NCBI RefSeq assembly: GCF_000379605.1 | Contig: NZ_KB902624.1 | Location: 62,001 to 126,000 of the forward strand | Length of the DNA stretch: 64,000 nt | Reading direction: 5' to 3' | Origin: Rhizobium giardinii bv. giardinii H152 | Lineage (GTDB): Bacteria > Pseudomonadota > Alphaproteobacteria > Rhizobiales > Rhizobiaceae | Shown: piece by piece, positions 43,995-53,993 of the stretch | Layout: each line of letters starts with the position of its first letter | How positions within the stretch are numbered: position 1 is the first letter of the stretch | The notes under the pieces: model-generated | Told to the model about the DNA's origin: nothing | Databases searched by the model: none | What the model saw: the letters and a program-made list of their open reading frames with translations, nothing else | Position numbers and translations under genes: made by a program

Positions 43995-44694
43995 GATTTT
44001 CCTCCTGGCGCTGCGATGGATCGGACTCCCTGCAAGAAAGAATGCCCGCGGAGAAGACCCGCGGGCAGGATGGAGAGATTTTCTCGATATCGCGACGGAA
44101 GTGCTCCGGGGCGGGATGACCTTCCAAGAAGAGGATGGGCGTAGACACCCTCTATGATCCAGTATAGGCCAGTTGAGACAAAAAATATATACTCATATCA
44201 GTTAGTTAATCGGTAGTACAATGGAGCGACGCCAAACCCCGTGTGGACAGTGAATCCGATTGGGCTGTGGCCGTCCGATTGAGGAGTGGGTCATCCGGCC
44301 GCAGGCCCGCCAACTGTGTCCCGTTCGCATTTGCCGATGACGTCCTCGGTCGAGATGGCGAACTCTGGGAAGGCTTGCGCCGTCACTACGTTCATCAGAA
44401 GCACTTCCGACCTGAGCGGACTGATGATTGAACTTGGCCGGAAGCGCGAGGTAAAATTGGCCCGTGATAGCGAGGCTGAGTACCAGGCAGCGACCGGTTA
44501 CTGTGCGCAAATCATAGCATCGGCTCACGCCGTAGCCGGAAATGGTCAATCGTCTACTCAACCAATGGCCTCCGGCATAATTGACGCCGAAGGGCAGGCT
44601 TTGTGCTTCCCAAGGTACTGCTGAACGCGCTCTGGAAATGCTTCTCGGCTAACGCGAGGTCCGATGTGCTGGCACTCACCTGAGCACGGGCAGC
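43995..44694. other. Intergenic region with a GC-rich hairpin
   Basis: About 700 bases between the small gene pair and the end of the acyl-CoA-dehydrogenase-like gene. An eight- to nine-pair inverted repeat at 44042-44069 (TGCCCGCGG, then CCGCGGGCA) has no T-run; it may be a leader hairpin of the small gene pair. An AT-rich patch at 44175-44220 is a likely promoter area. Open frames at 44202-44624 overlap on both strands and are not convincing. Confidence 0.45.
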
Positions 44695-45861
44695 CTAGAA
44701 GATCGTGGTAACCGGCTGACCGAGGGCCATGGCGCCGGCATACCGCGCCTGTGCCCACGGCTGCATTGGATGATAGCGTGCACCCTGTACGTCCCGAAAA
44801 CGACGCTCCAAGCCATGCTCTCGATAGAATGCCGCGCCGCCGGCCAATTCCATGGCAAGTTCGGTACTTTCGATCGCATGGCGGGCAACTAGCGAACGGC
44901 CGATCATGATCTCGTTGACGCTCTCGGCGCAAGGTTGGTTTCTGGCAACCACCTCGAGCATCCAGCGGTGAGCCAGTTGCGCGGCTCTCAGTGAAGTGTC
45001 CATTCGTCCCGCCAGCATGAGTGTCGGCTCTGAAGACTTCTTCTTTGCCAATTCGATTGCGATGTCTCGGGCGCTTTCGGCGACACCCAGATAGACCGCA
45101 TAGATCAAAGGGAAGGCGATCGTGGCGATCGCATGGAATACTGGGTGCCATTCGCCGGCTTTGCGCGAAAACGAGACGCTCGAATCCGGGATGAACAGAT
45201 CATCAATATGGACATCGTTGGACCCGGTGCCTCGCATTCCAAGTGTTCTCCATGTGTCCTCGATTTTGACATGGGGCGATGCCATTGGGGCGCCGAAATG
45301 AATGACCGACTGGGTTCCATCTGCAGCCTCCTCAACGGCACCTGTCATCAAAATGTCGCCTGCTGCTGCTCCAGATGTGAATACCTTCCGCGCATTTATT
45401 CGATACCCACCGTCTACCTTTTTGGCATGTCCTGAGCCCGCAATCCAATCGGAACCTCCACTGGACAGCAAGATCAGCCGTTCGGCGGCTACTCTTTTAA
45501 GCAACGGTTCGACTGCGGTCACGCCCTGATGTTGCCACCGCCAAGCCGGGATAGCCACCTGATGCGTATGCATAGAGAAAGCGAGCGCTGTGGAGCCACA
45601 GGTCTGCGCAAGAATACGTAGCATTTCAGCCAGTTCAGGGATCGAGGCTCCCCCACCGCCAAGTTCGGCAGGTACGCCGGCCTCCACAAGACCCGCTTCT
45701 TTCAACACCGTGTAATTCTCGGATACAAAAAGGTCGTTTTCGTCTGCCGTTCCCGAGTTTTTTTCAATAATAGGTGCGAGCGCCGATGCGATGGCTGCAA
45801 CACCCTGGCGTCCGGATAAAAATGCTTCAGCGTGTCCCGTAGCGTGTTCCAATCCTGACAT
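44695..45861 (-). CDS. Acyl-CoA dehydrogenase-fold flavoprotein (possible flavin-dependent monooxygenase)
   Basis: A 388-residue protein of the acyl-CoA dehydrogenase superfamily. It has the helical N-terminal domain (LKEAGLVEAGVPAELGGGGA), the middle beta domain (GGYRINARKVFTSGAAAGDI and TLGMRGTGSNDVHIDDLFIP) and the C-terminal helical domain. The catalytic glutamate of ordinary acyl-CoA dehydrogenases is not obvious, and the overall character is closer to the DszC/HsaA-like monooxygenases, which use reduced flavin. GGAGGG precedes ATG 45861. Its divergent HxlR regulator, 160 bases away, suggests induction by a small, perhaps reactive, compound. Confidence 0.75.
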   Translation of the reverse strand: MSGLEHATGHAEAFLSGRQGVAAIASALAPIIEKNSGTADENDLFVSENYTVLKEAGLVEAGVPAELGGGGASIPELAEMLRILAQTCGSTALAFSMHTHQVAIPAWRWQHQGVTAVEPLLKRVAAERLILLSSGGSDWIAGSGHAKKVDGGYRINARKVFTSGAAAGDILMTGAVEEAADGTQSVIHFGAPMASPHVKIEDTWRTLGMRGTGSNDVHIDDLFIPDSSVSFSRKAGEWHPVFHAIATIAFPLIYAVYLGVAESARDIAIELAKKKSSEPTLMLAGRMDTSLRAAQLAHRWMLEVVARNQPCAESVNEIMIGRSLVARHAIESTELAMELAGGAAFYREHGLERRFRDVQGARYHPMQPWAQARYAGAMALGQPVTTIF

Positions 45862-46021
45862 GACTAACCCTCCAATGGTTATATCCACGGGCTGAAGGTG
45901 AAGCACCCCGCGTTGTTGGTCCAGTTCAGGAACTGTACCGCTCCGACCACTGGTCATATTCGAGTTGAAATTCGTCCATTCGAAGCTACTTTCCCAACAG
46001 GCCGACCGGGCGGGTGTTAAC

Positions 46022-46714
46022 ATGCATGAGCATGAAGGTTACGGGCAGTTCTGTCCAGTTTCGATGGCATCGGAAATCCTTTGCTCCCGATGGACGACGC
46101 TCGTGATACGCGAAATGCTTTGTGGCTCGGTGCGATTCAATGAGTTGCGCCGAGGTGTCCCGAAAATGTCTCCCGCACTTCTTTCCAAACGATTGAGAGA
46201 ATTGGAGCAGGCTGGCATCGTCATAGTGGACCGTTTTCCGAATGGCACCAGCCGATACCGGTTGTCAGAGGCGGGCGAAGATCTCCGGCCCATTATCATG
46301 GGCCTCGGCAATTGGGCGCAACGATGGATGGAATCCAGACTGTTCCTCCAAAAACTAGACCCGTCGTTGCTGATGTGGGATATGCGGCGAAATGTCGACA
46401 CCAGCCACCTGCCGAGACACCGTTGCACAATTCAGTTTTTATATCCGGAACTCTCGGCATCTCAGAAAAGTTGGTGGCTCGTCGTTGAAAACGGCGTGGT
46501 GGATCTCTGCAATTTTGATCCCGGCTATGAACTTGATCTTTTGGTCCGTAGCTCGCTTAAGTCCATGACCGCGATCTGGATGGGTCTTTCCACAGTTATG
46601 CAGGAAGCGGACGCCCACCAGCTCGACGTTCAGGGAGACCCGGATTTGGCCCGAACCATACAGAAGTGGCTTGGTCTTAGCGCTTTCGCAGCAGTACCTC
46701 GTAAGGCGCCCTAA
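46022..46714 (+). CDS. HxlR-family transcriptional regulator
   Basis: A 230-residue regulator. The N-terminal HxlR-type winged helix contains FCPVSMASEILCSRWTTLVI, then MLCGSVRFNELRRGVPKMSP and ALLSKRLRELEQAGIVIVDR. Cysteines at the start of the domain are typical of redox- or electrophile-sensing members. The C-terminal 100 residues form an extra domain seen in a subset (SWWLVVENGVVDLCNFDPGY), resembling an SCP2-like sterol-carrier fold. It diverges from the flavoprotein gene and probably controls it. The chosen ATG starts MHEHEGYGQF; an upstream in-frame ATG would add 19 residues. Confidence 0.82.
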   Translation: MHEHEGYGQFCPVSMASEILCSRWTTLVIREMLCGSVRFNELRRGVPKMSPALLSKRLRELEQAGIVIVDRFPNGTSRYRLSEAGEDLRPIIMGLGNWAQRWMESRLFLQKLDPSLLMWDMRRNVDTSHLPRHRCTIQFLYPELSASQKSWWLVVENGVVDLCNFDPGYELDLLVRSSLKSMTAIWMGLSTVMQEADAHQLDVQGDPDLARTIQKWLGLSAFAAVPRKAP

Positions 46715-47016
46715 GGCATCCCTTCCAGCTTGGTGCCACACGCTTGACTGATGGAAGATTTCGTCCGTGGCAGCTTTCCACCGGGCGATCTTCCAACCCT
46801 CGTAGTCTGGGCATGGACACCACCAAAAGAAAGGGCGCTGCCTGCAATAGGTGAGAGAACACGACTGTCCTCAACGGGATGACTGCCTCGAATTGACCTT
46901 AATTCACAGTTTGCTAATGAGCGTTGGATCGCCGAGAATGAATGCCTCAGCAGTCATATAACGGGCGCTGCTGCTTGAGGGCTTTTTACCCCCGCCCCGA
47001 CCAAAAAGTGGAACAC
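46715..47016. other. Intergenic region without recognised genes
   Basis: About 300 bases after the HxlR gene with no motif or convincing frame on either strand. Confidence 0.4.
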
Positions 47017-47436
47017 ATGTCCACCAAATTCAGCTTCGGCCGCCCTATCTCCCCATCCGACTTCAAAACAATCCAGTCCGTCCTCGACCAGGCCGACTGT
47101 GACGCCAGCTCTATCGCCTCGGCTCAACCGCGTTTCGACAAGACTGCTTTGCTCATGATGAAACCGTTCCTGAGCGGCAAATGCGCCTATTCCCGAACTG
47201 CGCAAGTTGAGTACAGTTTCGACCAGACGCAAGACAAAGCAGTGCTCCATAATATTCCGCGCTACGCGATCCAACGTCCGCCAGGCACGTTGAGCAAGTC
47301 CCCTGTAAGGGGCAGTCCGCCCCCTGAAGCCGACGACGTCGACGTACAGGCCTGGGAAAACGAAGGAGGAGCAGTGAACCGTTCTCGCGCCCGCCGCCCT
47401 TTTCGGAGCGATGGCAGGATCGTTCTTGCCGTTTAA
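47017..47436 (+). CDS. Hypothetical protein, possibly a damaged small rhizobial gene
   Basis: The frame from ATG 47017 starts MSTKFSFGRPISPSDFKTIQ and continues through SVLDQADCDASSIASAQPRF. The first 55 residues resemble small rhizobial proteins of unknown function that begin with a SDFxTIQxVLD stretch. After about residue 60 the sequence changes character and becomes arginine- and proline-rich, which suggests a frameshift or replacement of the 3' end. Functional status is doubtful. Confidence 0.35.
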   Translation: MSTKFSFGRPISPSDFKTIQSVLDQADCDASSIASAQPRFDKTALLMMKPFLSGKCAYSRTAQVEYSFDQTQDKAVLHNIPRYAIQRPPGTLSKSPVRGSPPPEADDVDVQAWENEGGAVNRSRARRPFRSDGRIVLAV

Positions 47437-48015
47437 GCAGGTCACCAGGGTGGTCTAACCGGTTATTGATAGCTGCCGTATCGAGCCGATTTTGGATGAT
47501 TTCAGCGCTGCTACTGTTTGCGATCGCGCTCGTTTGGCTTTCCGTATGGATGTACGCAGATACGACGTACAGGTCAGCGACATAGTTCGGCCGAGCCACG
47601 TGTTGACTGATATCAGGCCATCGCCAAGCTTCGCCTTCCGATCCATCCGTACCAATACGGTGTCAGCACGTTTGATGGTGAGGCACGGGGCAAAGATAAG
47701 GGGTTCGCCGAACGTACACGACTGCTTAGCGTCTTTAGCTTTACGTCTAGGGAGCGTTTTTCGTATTCATTCCACCATGCCGTCTACGATGTTATCGCTG
47801 GCCGCGGCGCCTTCTTGGTGCTCTGCCCACCGCCGCCCCGGCGTCAGATCGGCGGATAGCGGCATTGTCGGAATCTTGTCTCGCATCGTGTTATATTGTC
47901 AGCCAACCTGCACTGCGCTGCAGTGGCGGAATATAGCTCGCCCTTGGGGACAGACATCTCGTTGACCAGCGCGAGCCGCCAGTCCAGATCAGAGATTAAG
48001 GACAGGGAGGAAGAC
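47437..48015. other. Gene debris without a recognised intact gene
   Basis: Short frames on both strands overlap one another. One plus-strand stretch from about 47613 to 47861 is open for some 80 codons without a start and contains STFDGEARGKDKGFAERTRL. It reads like protein but matches nothing I know. Confidence 0.35.
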
Positions 48016-48141
48016 GTGTCCCTTGACGCCACTGATTTCGAGCAAGCTGTTGAAAAATACCATCTGGCTCTGGATGACTTCATGAAAGGAAACCCCGCGC
48101 CCGCGGCGGTTGGGGCCGCTAGTGTGTGGTGCTGTTTATAA
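48016..48141 (+). pseudogene. N-terminal remnant of a SnoaL-like/DUF4440 protein
   Basis: A GTG at 48016, with GGGAGGAAGAC upstream, opens VSLDATDFEQAVEKYHLALD followed by DFMKGNPAPAAVG. This is the start of the SnoaL-like (nuclear-transport-factor-2 fold) family common in rhizobia, which normally continues for about 100 more residues. Here the frame ends after 41 codons and no continuation was found in other frames. Confidence 0.6.
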
Positions 48142-48640
48142 GTACGTCGATAAGTTTGATCTGCGAGCGCCTCGCCAGAGGAAGAACCGCAATCAGTCAG
48201 TTGCGAAATCGATGTGCCATCCGGCGCGGGCACCTAGTGTCGGCCAAACGATCAACTTTGCCCCGGCAGCGACGGGTGTGACCTGCGCCGTTAGGACCGA
48301 CCAAGGCTCTTGGGCGCCTGCGGATCCTGCATCCTTCACTTGGCGCAGGTCGACAACCGCCTGAGCAGTGCTCTTCAGGGTGCCATGGCTTCAACGCACT
48401 CTCTAAAAGGGAAGCTTCTGTTCCTGGATAGACGAGAATGCCTCTTGCGGGGTCAATACCCTCGCAAGCAAGGTAAAGCCCTTTTCCAGCTTCGGCGTCA
48501 GGCTGCGGTTGATTTCAATAGCCCAAGGTCGATCCCGGCCCTCGGCGCTAATTTGAGGCCGATCGCTTGGGTTCGAGCAATGAATCCGTGTCGGAGAAGA
48601 CGAATAATCATAGTTGCCATCGCCTTTGTCATCCCTCTGG
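48142..48640. other. Gene debris downstream of the guanidine operon
   Basis: No intact gene. A minus-strand stretch near 48185-48350 is open and contains WSVLTAQVTPVAAGAKLIVW, which looks protein-like but is not assignable. No terminator with a T-run was found behind the allophanate hydrolase gene. Confidence 0.35.
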
Positions 48641-50446
48641 TTAGATTGCAATTCGGGTCCTGACGTAAGCCCGCCATCCGCCGAGCGCGGTCACTTCCTC
48701 GGCGTCTGCGACGGCATAAGCCTCACAGAGGAAACCTGAGACGCTGCTGCCATCTTCGAGAGTTACTTTTCCAATGCCGAGCGGCCCAGGAATTTTCTGA
48801 ACGAAGTTGCCGAAGGCGGCGGGTGGCAGCGCCCAGACTTCGACCTCGAGGCCATTGCCGGCGAAACCGGGTTCGCGGATGAGGCCGGGTTTCGGCGGCA
48901 CGGTGTTCGGCAGCACGAAAAGCCTGTAGTCACCGGCTGTGCGGCAGGTTTTCAGGCGATATCCACCGGGTCCGGTCAGTTCGTGATTGAGTGGCATGCC
49001 GGTCAGATGCGCCCCGACGACAACGATCGGAACAAAGCCGTCGTCAAGCGGCGAAATCCGGCTTTCTTCGGGCAGGGATGCCGTCATGTCCTTGCCCATG
49101 CCGGCCCCAAGCGCCCGGTGCATGGCGTCGGCAAACGGGGCGAGCGCATCATCCGTGAATGCCGGGCCGATCAACGTCACGCCGCCGGGCAGACCATTGC
49201 TGCCGAAGCCCGCCGGAATGGCGATTGCGGCATAGTCGTAGAGATTGACGAAATTCGTGTAGCGTCCGAAATGGCCGTTCTTCGCGATCGGATCGGCCAG
49301 CATCTCCTCGACCGTGTACGTGGTGGGCGCGGTCGGCAGCAACAGGATGTCCACCTTCGTCCACTCGGCCTTCGTCTTTTGCCGCAGCGCTTCGAGTTTG
49401 TATTTACCCTCGAAGGCAGCGACGGCATCATAGGCCTTCGCGCCTTCGATGATTGTGCGAACCGTCGTGTCGAAATCGTCCGCGTTGCTGGCCAGGAAGT
49501 TCTTGACGGCCGCCAGTCGTTCGGCGACCCACGGGCCATTGTAAAGAAGTTCGGCTGCCTGCCGGAACGGCGCATAATCGAAGGGCACAATGGTTGCGCC
49601 GAGCGATTTCGCCCGCTCGATCGCGGCATCGTAAAGCGCCTCGACTTCCCTGTTTCCGAAGAACTCACGCTCCGTGCTCTCCAGCACGCCGATCCGCAAG
49701 CCGGTGGCGGGCAGGACTGCGGGCACGGCATGACGCGAGAATGGATCGGCAGCGTCGTAGCCTTCCATCACTTTGCGGATCGCAACACCATCGCCAACCG
49801 TGGCGGCAAAGACGGTGACCACGTCCACGCTGCGGCAGGCTGGAACGACGCCGACGTTCGGCACAAGCCCAGGGGTCGGCTTGATGCCGACAAGGTTGTT
49901 GAAGGCGGCGGGTACGCGACCGGAACCGGCGGTGTCCGTGCCGAGCGCGAATGTGGCAAGCCCCGAGGCGACCGCGACCGCCGAACCGGAACTCGAACCG
50001 CCCGACACATAGGCGGGGTCGAAGACGGAGCGTGGTGCGCCATAGGGCGACCGCGTGCCGTTCAGTCCGGTCGCGAACTGGTCGAGGTTGGTCTTGCCAA
50101 TGACTATGGCGCCTGCGGCCTTGAGGCGCTGGACCACGGTTGAGTCCGCTGCCGGCTCATAGGCAAAGGCGGGGCAGGCGGCCGTGGTTGGCAGGCCGGC
50201 GGCATCGATATTGTCCTTCACCGCGAAGGGGATACCCCAAAGAGGTAAGCTGTTTGGCTCGGGCGCGCGCGCCATCAGGTCGCGGGCAGCAGAGCGCAGA
50301 TCCTCCTCCGGCGTGGCGGTGATGAAGATCGCCGGATCCTTGGAGGCGGCGCGGCGTTTGATCACCTCTTCAACGAGATCGAGCGGCGTCAGGCCAGATT
50401 TATAGGCGGCGCGAAGACTTGAGAGATCGAGAATCGTCGGCAGCAT
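48641..50446 (-). CDS. atzF: Allophanate hydrolase
   Basis: A 601-residue amidase-signature enzyme that splits allophanate into ammonia and carbon dioxide. The catalytic Ser-cisSer-Lys triad is visible: lysine in GIPFAVKDNIDA, serine in YVSGGSSSGSAVAVA and serine in GTDTAGSGRVPAAF. A C-terminal domain of about 130 residues (GFVPIVVVGAHLTGMPLNHE, ending ALGGWRAYVRTRIAI) is present, as in full-length enzymes that also promote decarboxylation. It starts one base after the carboxylase stop, so the two are coupled. It is the last gene of the guanidine operon. Confidence 0.92.
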   Translation of the reverse strand: MLPTILDLSSLRAAYKSGLTPLDLVEEVIKRRAASKDPAIFITATPEEDLRSAARDLMARAPEPNSLPLWGIPFAVKDNIDAAGLPTTAACPAFAYEPAADSTVVQRLKAAGAIVIGKTNLDQFATGLNGTRSPYGAPRSVFDPAYVSGGSSSGSAVAVASGLATFALGTDTAGSGRVPAAFNNLVGIKPTPGLVPNVGVVPACRSVDVVTVFAATVGDGVAIRKVMEGYDAADPFSRHAVPAVLPATGLRIGVLESTEREFFGNREVEALYDAAIERAKSLGATIVPFDYAPFRQAAELLYNGPWVAERLAAVKNFLASNADDFDTTVRTIIEGAKAYDAVAAFEGKYKLEALRQKTKAEWTKVDILLLPTAPTTYTVEEMLADPIAKNGHFGRYTNFVNLYDYAAIAIPAGFGSNGLPGGVTLIGPAFTDDALAPFADAMHRALGAGMGKDMTASLPEESRISPLDDGFVPIVVVGAHLTGMPLNHELTGPGGYRLKTCRTAGDYRLFVLPNTVPPKPGLIREPGFAGNGLEVEVWALPPAAFGNFVQKIPGPLGIGKVTLEDGSSVSGFLCEAYAVADAEEVTALGGWRAYVRTRIAI

Positions 50447-50447
50447 G

Positions 50448-53400
50448 TCAGCAGTTCTCCAGAACGGCGATGATATCGCCGGCTTTGATATTTCGACCAG
50501 GCCCTGCACGCAGATCGCGGACGCGTCCGGCGTTGTGGGCAGTGACGTTGATTTCCATTTTCATGGATTCGATAATGGCTATCGTCTCGCCGGCAGCAAC
50601 AGAGGCTCCCGGCTTCACCATGAGTTTCCAGATATTGCCCGGTACGCTGCTGGCAACACCGAAGCAGCCAGCGGGAATGTCGCCATTGAGGCTTTCTCCG
50701 GTCCCTTCCTCGCTGACGAAACTGTCGAGCCCTGCATCCTTCCAGCTTTGCCGCTCGGCGTCGAAAGCCGCCTGCTGGGTGGCCTTGAAGCGGTTGATCG
50801 ACACAGCGTTCGCCTGCAGTTCAGTCTCATACGCAGCATAGGAGAATTCCGTCTCCTCTATCCTCACGGGATAGCCGCCATGCGGGAAAGCAGCCCGTGC
50901 CTCCGTAAGTTCGTCATGGCTGACGGGGAAGAAACGGATCTGATCGAAGAAATTGAGCAGCCACGGCTTGTCCCTGGCGAATTCTGGCGTCTGCCGCCAT
51001 GTGTTCCAGACCTGGATGGTGCGGCCGAACAGCTGGTAGCCGCCAGGTCCCTCCATGCCATAGATGCACATATAGGCACCGCCGATGCCGACGGCATTTT
51101 CCGGGGTCCAGGTGCGGGCCGGATTGTACTTTGTGGTGACGAGGCGGTGACGCGGATCGACGGGTGTTGCGACCGGCGCCCCGAGATAGACGTCGCCGAG
51201 ACCGAGAACCAGATAGCTGGCGTCAAAAACGATGTCCTTCACCGCCTGCTCGTCGGCAAGCCCGTTGATGCGACGAATGAACTCGATGTTCGAGGGGCAC
51301 CAGGGTGCGTTCGGGCGGACCAACTCCTGATACTTGCGCATGGCAAGCTCGGCATCCGGATCGCTCCATGACAGAGGCAGATGCACGATGCGGCTCGGCA
51401 CTGTCACCGCCTGTGCGGGCGGCAGACCGGTCTCTATATCCGCCAACAGTCCGAGCAGGCGCTTTCTTGTCAGCGTTGTTCCATCATAATGGATCTGCAG
51501 CGACCGGATGCCGGGCGTCAGATCGAGGAGGCCGGGCAGGCGGGCTTCCGCGATGGCCTGCATCAGCAGGTGTACGCGCAGCCTAAGCGCGATATCGAGC
51601 GCCATCGGGCCATATTCGACGAGCAGATTGTCGTCCCCCTGGCGGCGGTAGACGACGGAGACGGGCCCAGTGTTGTGTGTCCCAACGATAGGCGAGCCGA
51701 TATCCGGCGCAGACGCATGAACCGCAGGACCGGCGATAGGGTCTTGGCTCCGCATAACGGCATGAAAGCGGATTTGGTCCCCGGGCTTGAACTGGCCCAT
51801 CTTCCATTGCTCGTTGCGGGCGATCACCGCCGGGCAGACGAAGCCGCCGAGGCTCGGTCCGTCGGGCCCGAGAATAATTGGCATGTCACCGGTGAAATCG
51901 ATGGCGCCGACGGCATAGGCGTTGTCATGCAGGTTGGAAGGATGCAACCCCGCTTCGCCACCATCGCTGCGCGCCCATCGCGGCGCCGGGCCGACGAGGC
52001 GGACGCCGGTGCGGGCGCTGTTGAAATGCACTTCGTAGGAGGTTGAAAACAGCGTGTCGATGTCGCCTGGTTGAAAGAAATCCGGTGCGCCATGGGGGCC
52101 GTAGAGAACGCCGACGTCCCATTCGCGCGTGAGATCGGCGGGCTCGTTCGCGGCCTGCGGTGGTTTTACCGGTGCCTGCCGCGCAAGATGCAGCACATGG
52201 CCCGTCTTCAGCGCGCCGGTGGCGTTACCGCCAAACTGGCCGAGGCCGAAGGTCGCGCGGGAGCCTAGCACGACCGGCGCGGCGAATCCGCCTGCAACTG
52301 CGAGATAGGCACGCTGGCCGGGGCCGTCGATCGCCCCAATCGACAGGACTTGCCCCGCACGAATTGTCACAGCCGTGTTGTGCGGCAACTGCTTCCCGTC
52401 GCAGGTCATCGACATCTGCGCTCCCCCGAGCGCAATCACCGCATCGGTGTAGAACCTGAGTGTCGGCCCGGACACGGTCAGTTCCAGGGCAGCGGTCGTA
52501 TCATCGTTGCCAACAAGTCGATTGGCATGGCGGAAAGAGCGCTCGTCCATTGGCCCGCTTGGCGGGACGCCGACATGCCAGAGGCCAAGACGGCCGGGCA
52601 GTTCCTGGAGACTGGATTGCGCGCCGGGTGACAGGACCTCGATGACATCCGGTACGAAGATGAAATCGCGCAGCGCTGTCGTTGCCACCCTGCCGCTTGC
52701 GAGGAGATCGGATGCAGCAATCTCACGAAGATAGTCGAGATTGGTCTCGATCCCGGTGATCGAAGTCGTGCCAAGGGCTGCCAGAAGCTTCGCGATCGCC
52801 GCCGGCCGGTCGTCGGCCGCAACGATGATTTTCGCAAGCATCGGATCGTAGAACGGCGTCACCTCCGTGCCCGTCTCGATCCAGCTGTCGACGCGAACGT
52901 CCGGCGGGAATACGACTTCCGTCAGCAGACCGGCGCTCGGGCGGAAATCGGCATGCGGCATCTCGGCATAGACGCGTACCTCGATTGCGGCACCCTTCGG
53001 TTTCAAGAGTTCTACGGCCGAAAGCACATCTTCGCCTGCTGCCTGCCGGATCATCCATTCGACGAGATCGATACCGAAGACGGCTTCGGTAACGGGGTGT
53101 TCGACCTGCAGCCGAGTGTTGACCTCGAGGAAGTAGAATTCCTCTCCCACAGGATCGTAGATGAATTCGACCGTGCCCGCTGAGGCATAGGAGACCGAGC
53201 TACCCAGATCGACAGCCGCCTGATGCAGGCGGGTGCGTGTGGCAGCGGTAAGGCCGGGTGCCGGGGTTTCCTCGACGACCTTCTGGTTGCGGCGCTGTAG
53301 AGAGCAATCCCGTTCACCGAGCGCTACGACCTTGCCCTTGCCGTCGCCAAAAATTTGCACCTCAACGTGGCGGGCATCGGCGACGAAGCGTTCGATATAG

Positions 53401-53993
53401 ACACGGGCATCGCCGAAGCTGGCGCGCGCTGTGCGTTGCACGCTATCGAAGGCAGCATGCAGCGCCGTGGCATCCGCGCACAACTGCATGCCGATGCCGC
53501 CGCCGCCGGCCGTGGATTTCAGCATCACCGGATAGCCGACAATTTCGGCAGCTGTGAGCGCTTCTTCCGCGCTTTCCAGCAGACTGCTGCCCGGCAGAAG
53601 CGGCACGCCGCTGGATTTGGCCAGGTCGCGAGCCGTGTGTTTGAGCCCGAACGCCGAAAGATGTTCCGGTCGCGGGCCGATGAAGGCAATGCCCTCGGCA
53701 GCCAGCCGTGCGGCAAAGCCGATGTTTTCCGATAGAAAGCCGTACCCGGGATGCACGGCTTCTGCGCCCGTCGCCTTGCAGGCGGCAATGACGGCATCAA
53801 CGTTGAGATAGCTTTCGGTAGCGGGCGACGGGCCAAGGCGTATCGCTTCGTCAGCCAGGCGTGTTGCCATGGCAAAGCGGTCGGCGTCGGAATAGACGGC
53901 GACTGAGGCGATGCCCATTTTCTTCAATGTCCGGATGACCCGGACGGCGATTTCGCCCCTGTTGGCGATGAGGACCTTCTTGAACATGCTCAT
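50448..53993 (-). CDS. Biotin-dependent urea/guanidine carboxylase
   Basis: An 1181-residue multidomain enzyme. Order: biotin carboxylase domain (MFKKVLIANRGEIAVRVIRT to about residue 450), carboxyltransferase region with KipA-like and KipI-like parts (GLWHVGVPPSGPMDERSFRH, later VGIGGAYMCIYGMEGPGGYQ) and a C-terminal biotinyl domain with the lysine in IESMKMEINV. This is the layout of urea carboxylase. Next to two DUF1989 proteins and under a guanidine-I riboswitch, the physiological substrate is more likely guanidine, giving carboxyguanidine. Distinguishing the two needs a specific active-site comparison. The start overlaps the upstream gene by four bases. Confidence 0.9.
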   Translation of the reverse strand: MSMFKKVLIANRGEIAVRVIRTLKKMGIASVAVYSDADRFAMATRLADEAIRLGPSPATESYLNVDAVIAACKATGAEAVHPGYGFLSENIGFAARLAAEGIAFIGPRPEHLSAFGLKHTARDLAKSSGVPLLPGSSLLESAEEALTAAEIVGYPVMLKSTAGGGGIGMQLCADATALHAAFDSVQRTARASFGDARVYIERFVADARHVEVQIFGDGKGKVVALGERDCSLQRRNQKVVEETPAPGLTAATRTRLHQAAVDLGSSVSYASAGTVEFIYDPVGEEFYFLEVNTRLQVEHPVTEAVFGIDLVEWMIRQAAGEDVLSAVELLKPKGAAIEVRVYAEMPHADFRPSAGLLTEVVFPPDVRVDSWIETGTEVTPFYDPMLAKIIVAADDRPAAIAKLLAALGTTSITGIETNLDYLREIAASDLLASGRVATTALRDFIFVPDVIEVLSPGAQSSLQELPGRLGLWHVGVPPSGPMDERSFRHANRLVGNDDTTAALELTVSGPTLRFYTDAVIALGGAQMSMTCDGKQLPHNTAVTIRAGQVLSIGAIDGPGQRAYLAVAGGFAAPVVLGSRATFGLGQFGGNATGALKTGHVLHLARQAPVKPPQAANEPADLTREWDVGVLYGPHGAPDFFQPGDIDTLFSTSYEVHFNSARTGVRLVGPAPRWARSDGGEAGLHPSNLHDNAYAVGAIDFTGDMPIILGPDGPSLGGFVCPAVIARNEQWKMGQFKPGDQIRFHAVMRSQDPIAGPAVHASAPDIGSPIVGTHNTGPVSVVYRRQGDDNLLVEYGPMALDIALRLRVHLLMQAIAEARLPGLLDLTPGIRSLQIHYDGTTLTRKRLLGLLADIETGLPPAQAVTVPSRIVHLPLSWSDPDAELAMRKYQELVRPNAPWCPSNIEFIRRINGLADEQAVKDIVFDASYLVLGLGDVYLGAPVATPVDPRHRLVTTKYNPARTWTPENAVGIGGAYMCIYGMEGPGGYQLFGRTIQVWNTWRQTPEFARDKPWLLNFFDQIRFFPVSHDELTEARAAFPHGGYPVRIEETEFSYAAYETELQANAVSINRFKATQQAAFDAERQSWKDAGLDSFVSEEGTGESLNGDIPAGCFGVASSVPGNIWKLMVKPGASVAAGETIAIIESMKMEINVTAHNAGRVRDLRAGPGRNIKAGDIIAVLENC

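Noticed and set aside
44042..44069. GC-rich hairpin as a terminator
   Set aside because: There is no T-run on either side and no gene ends directly before it; it is kept only as a possible leader structure.
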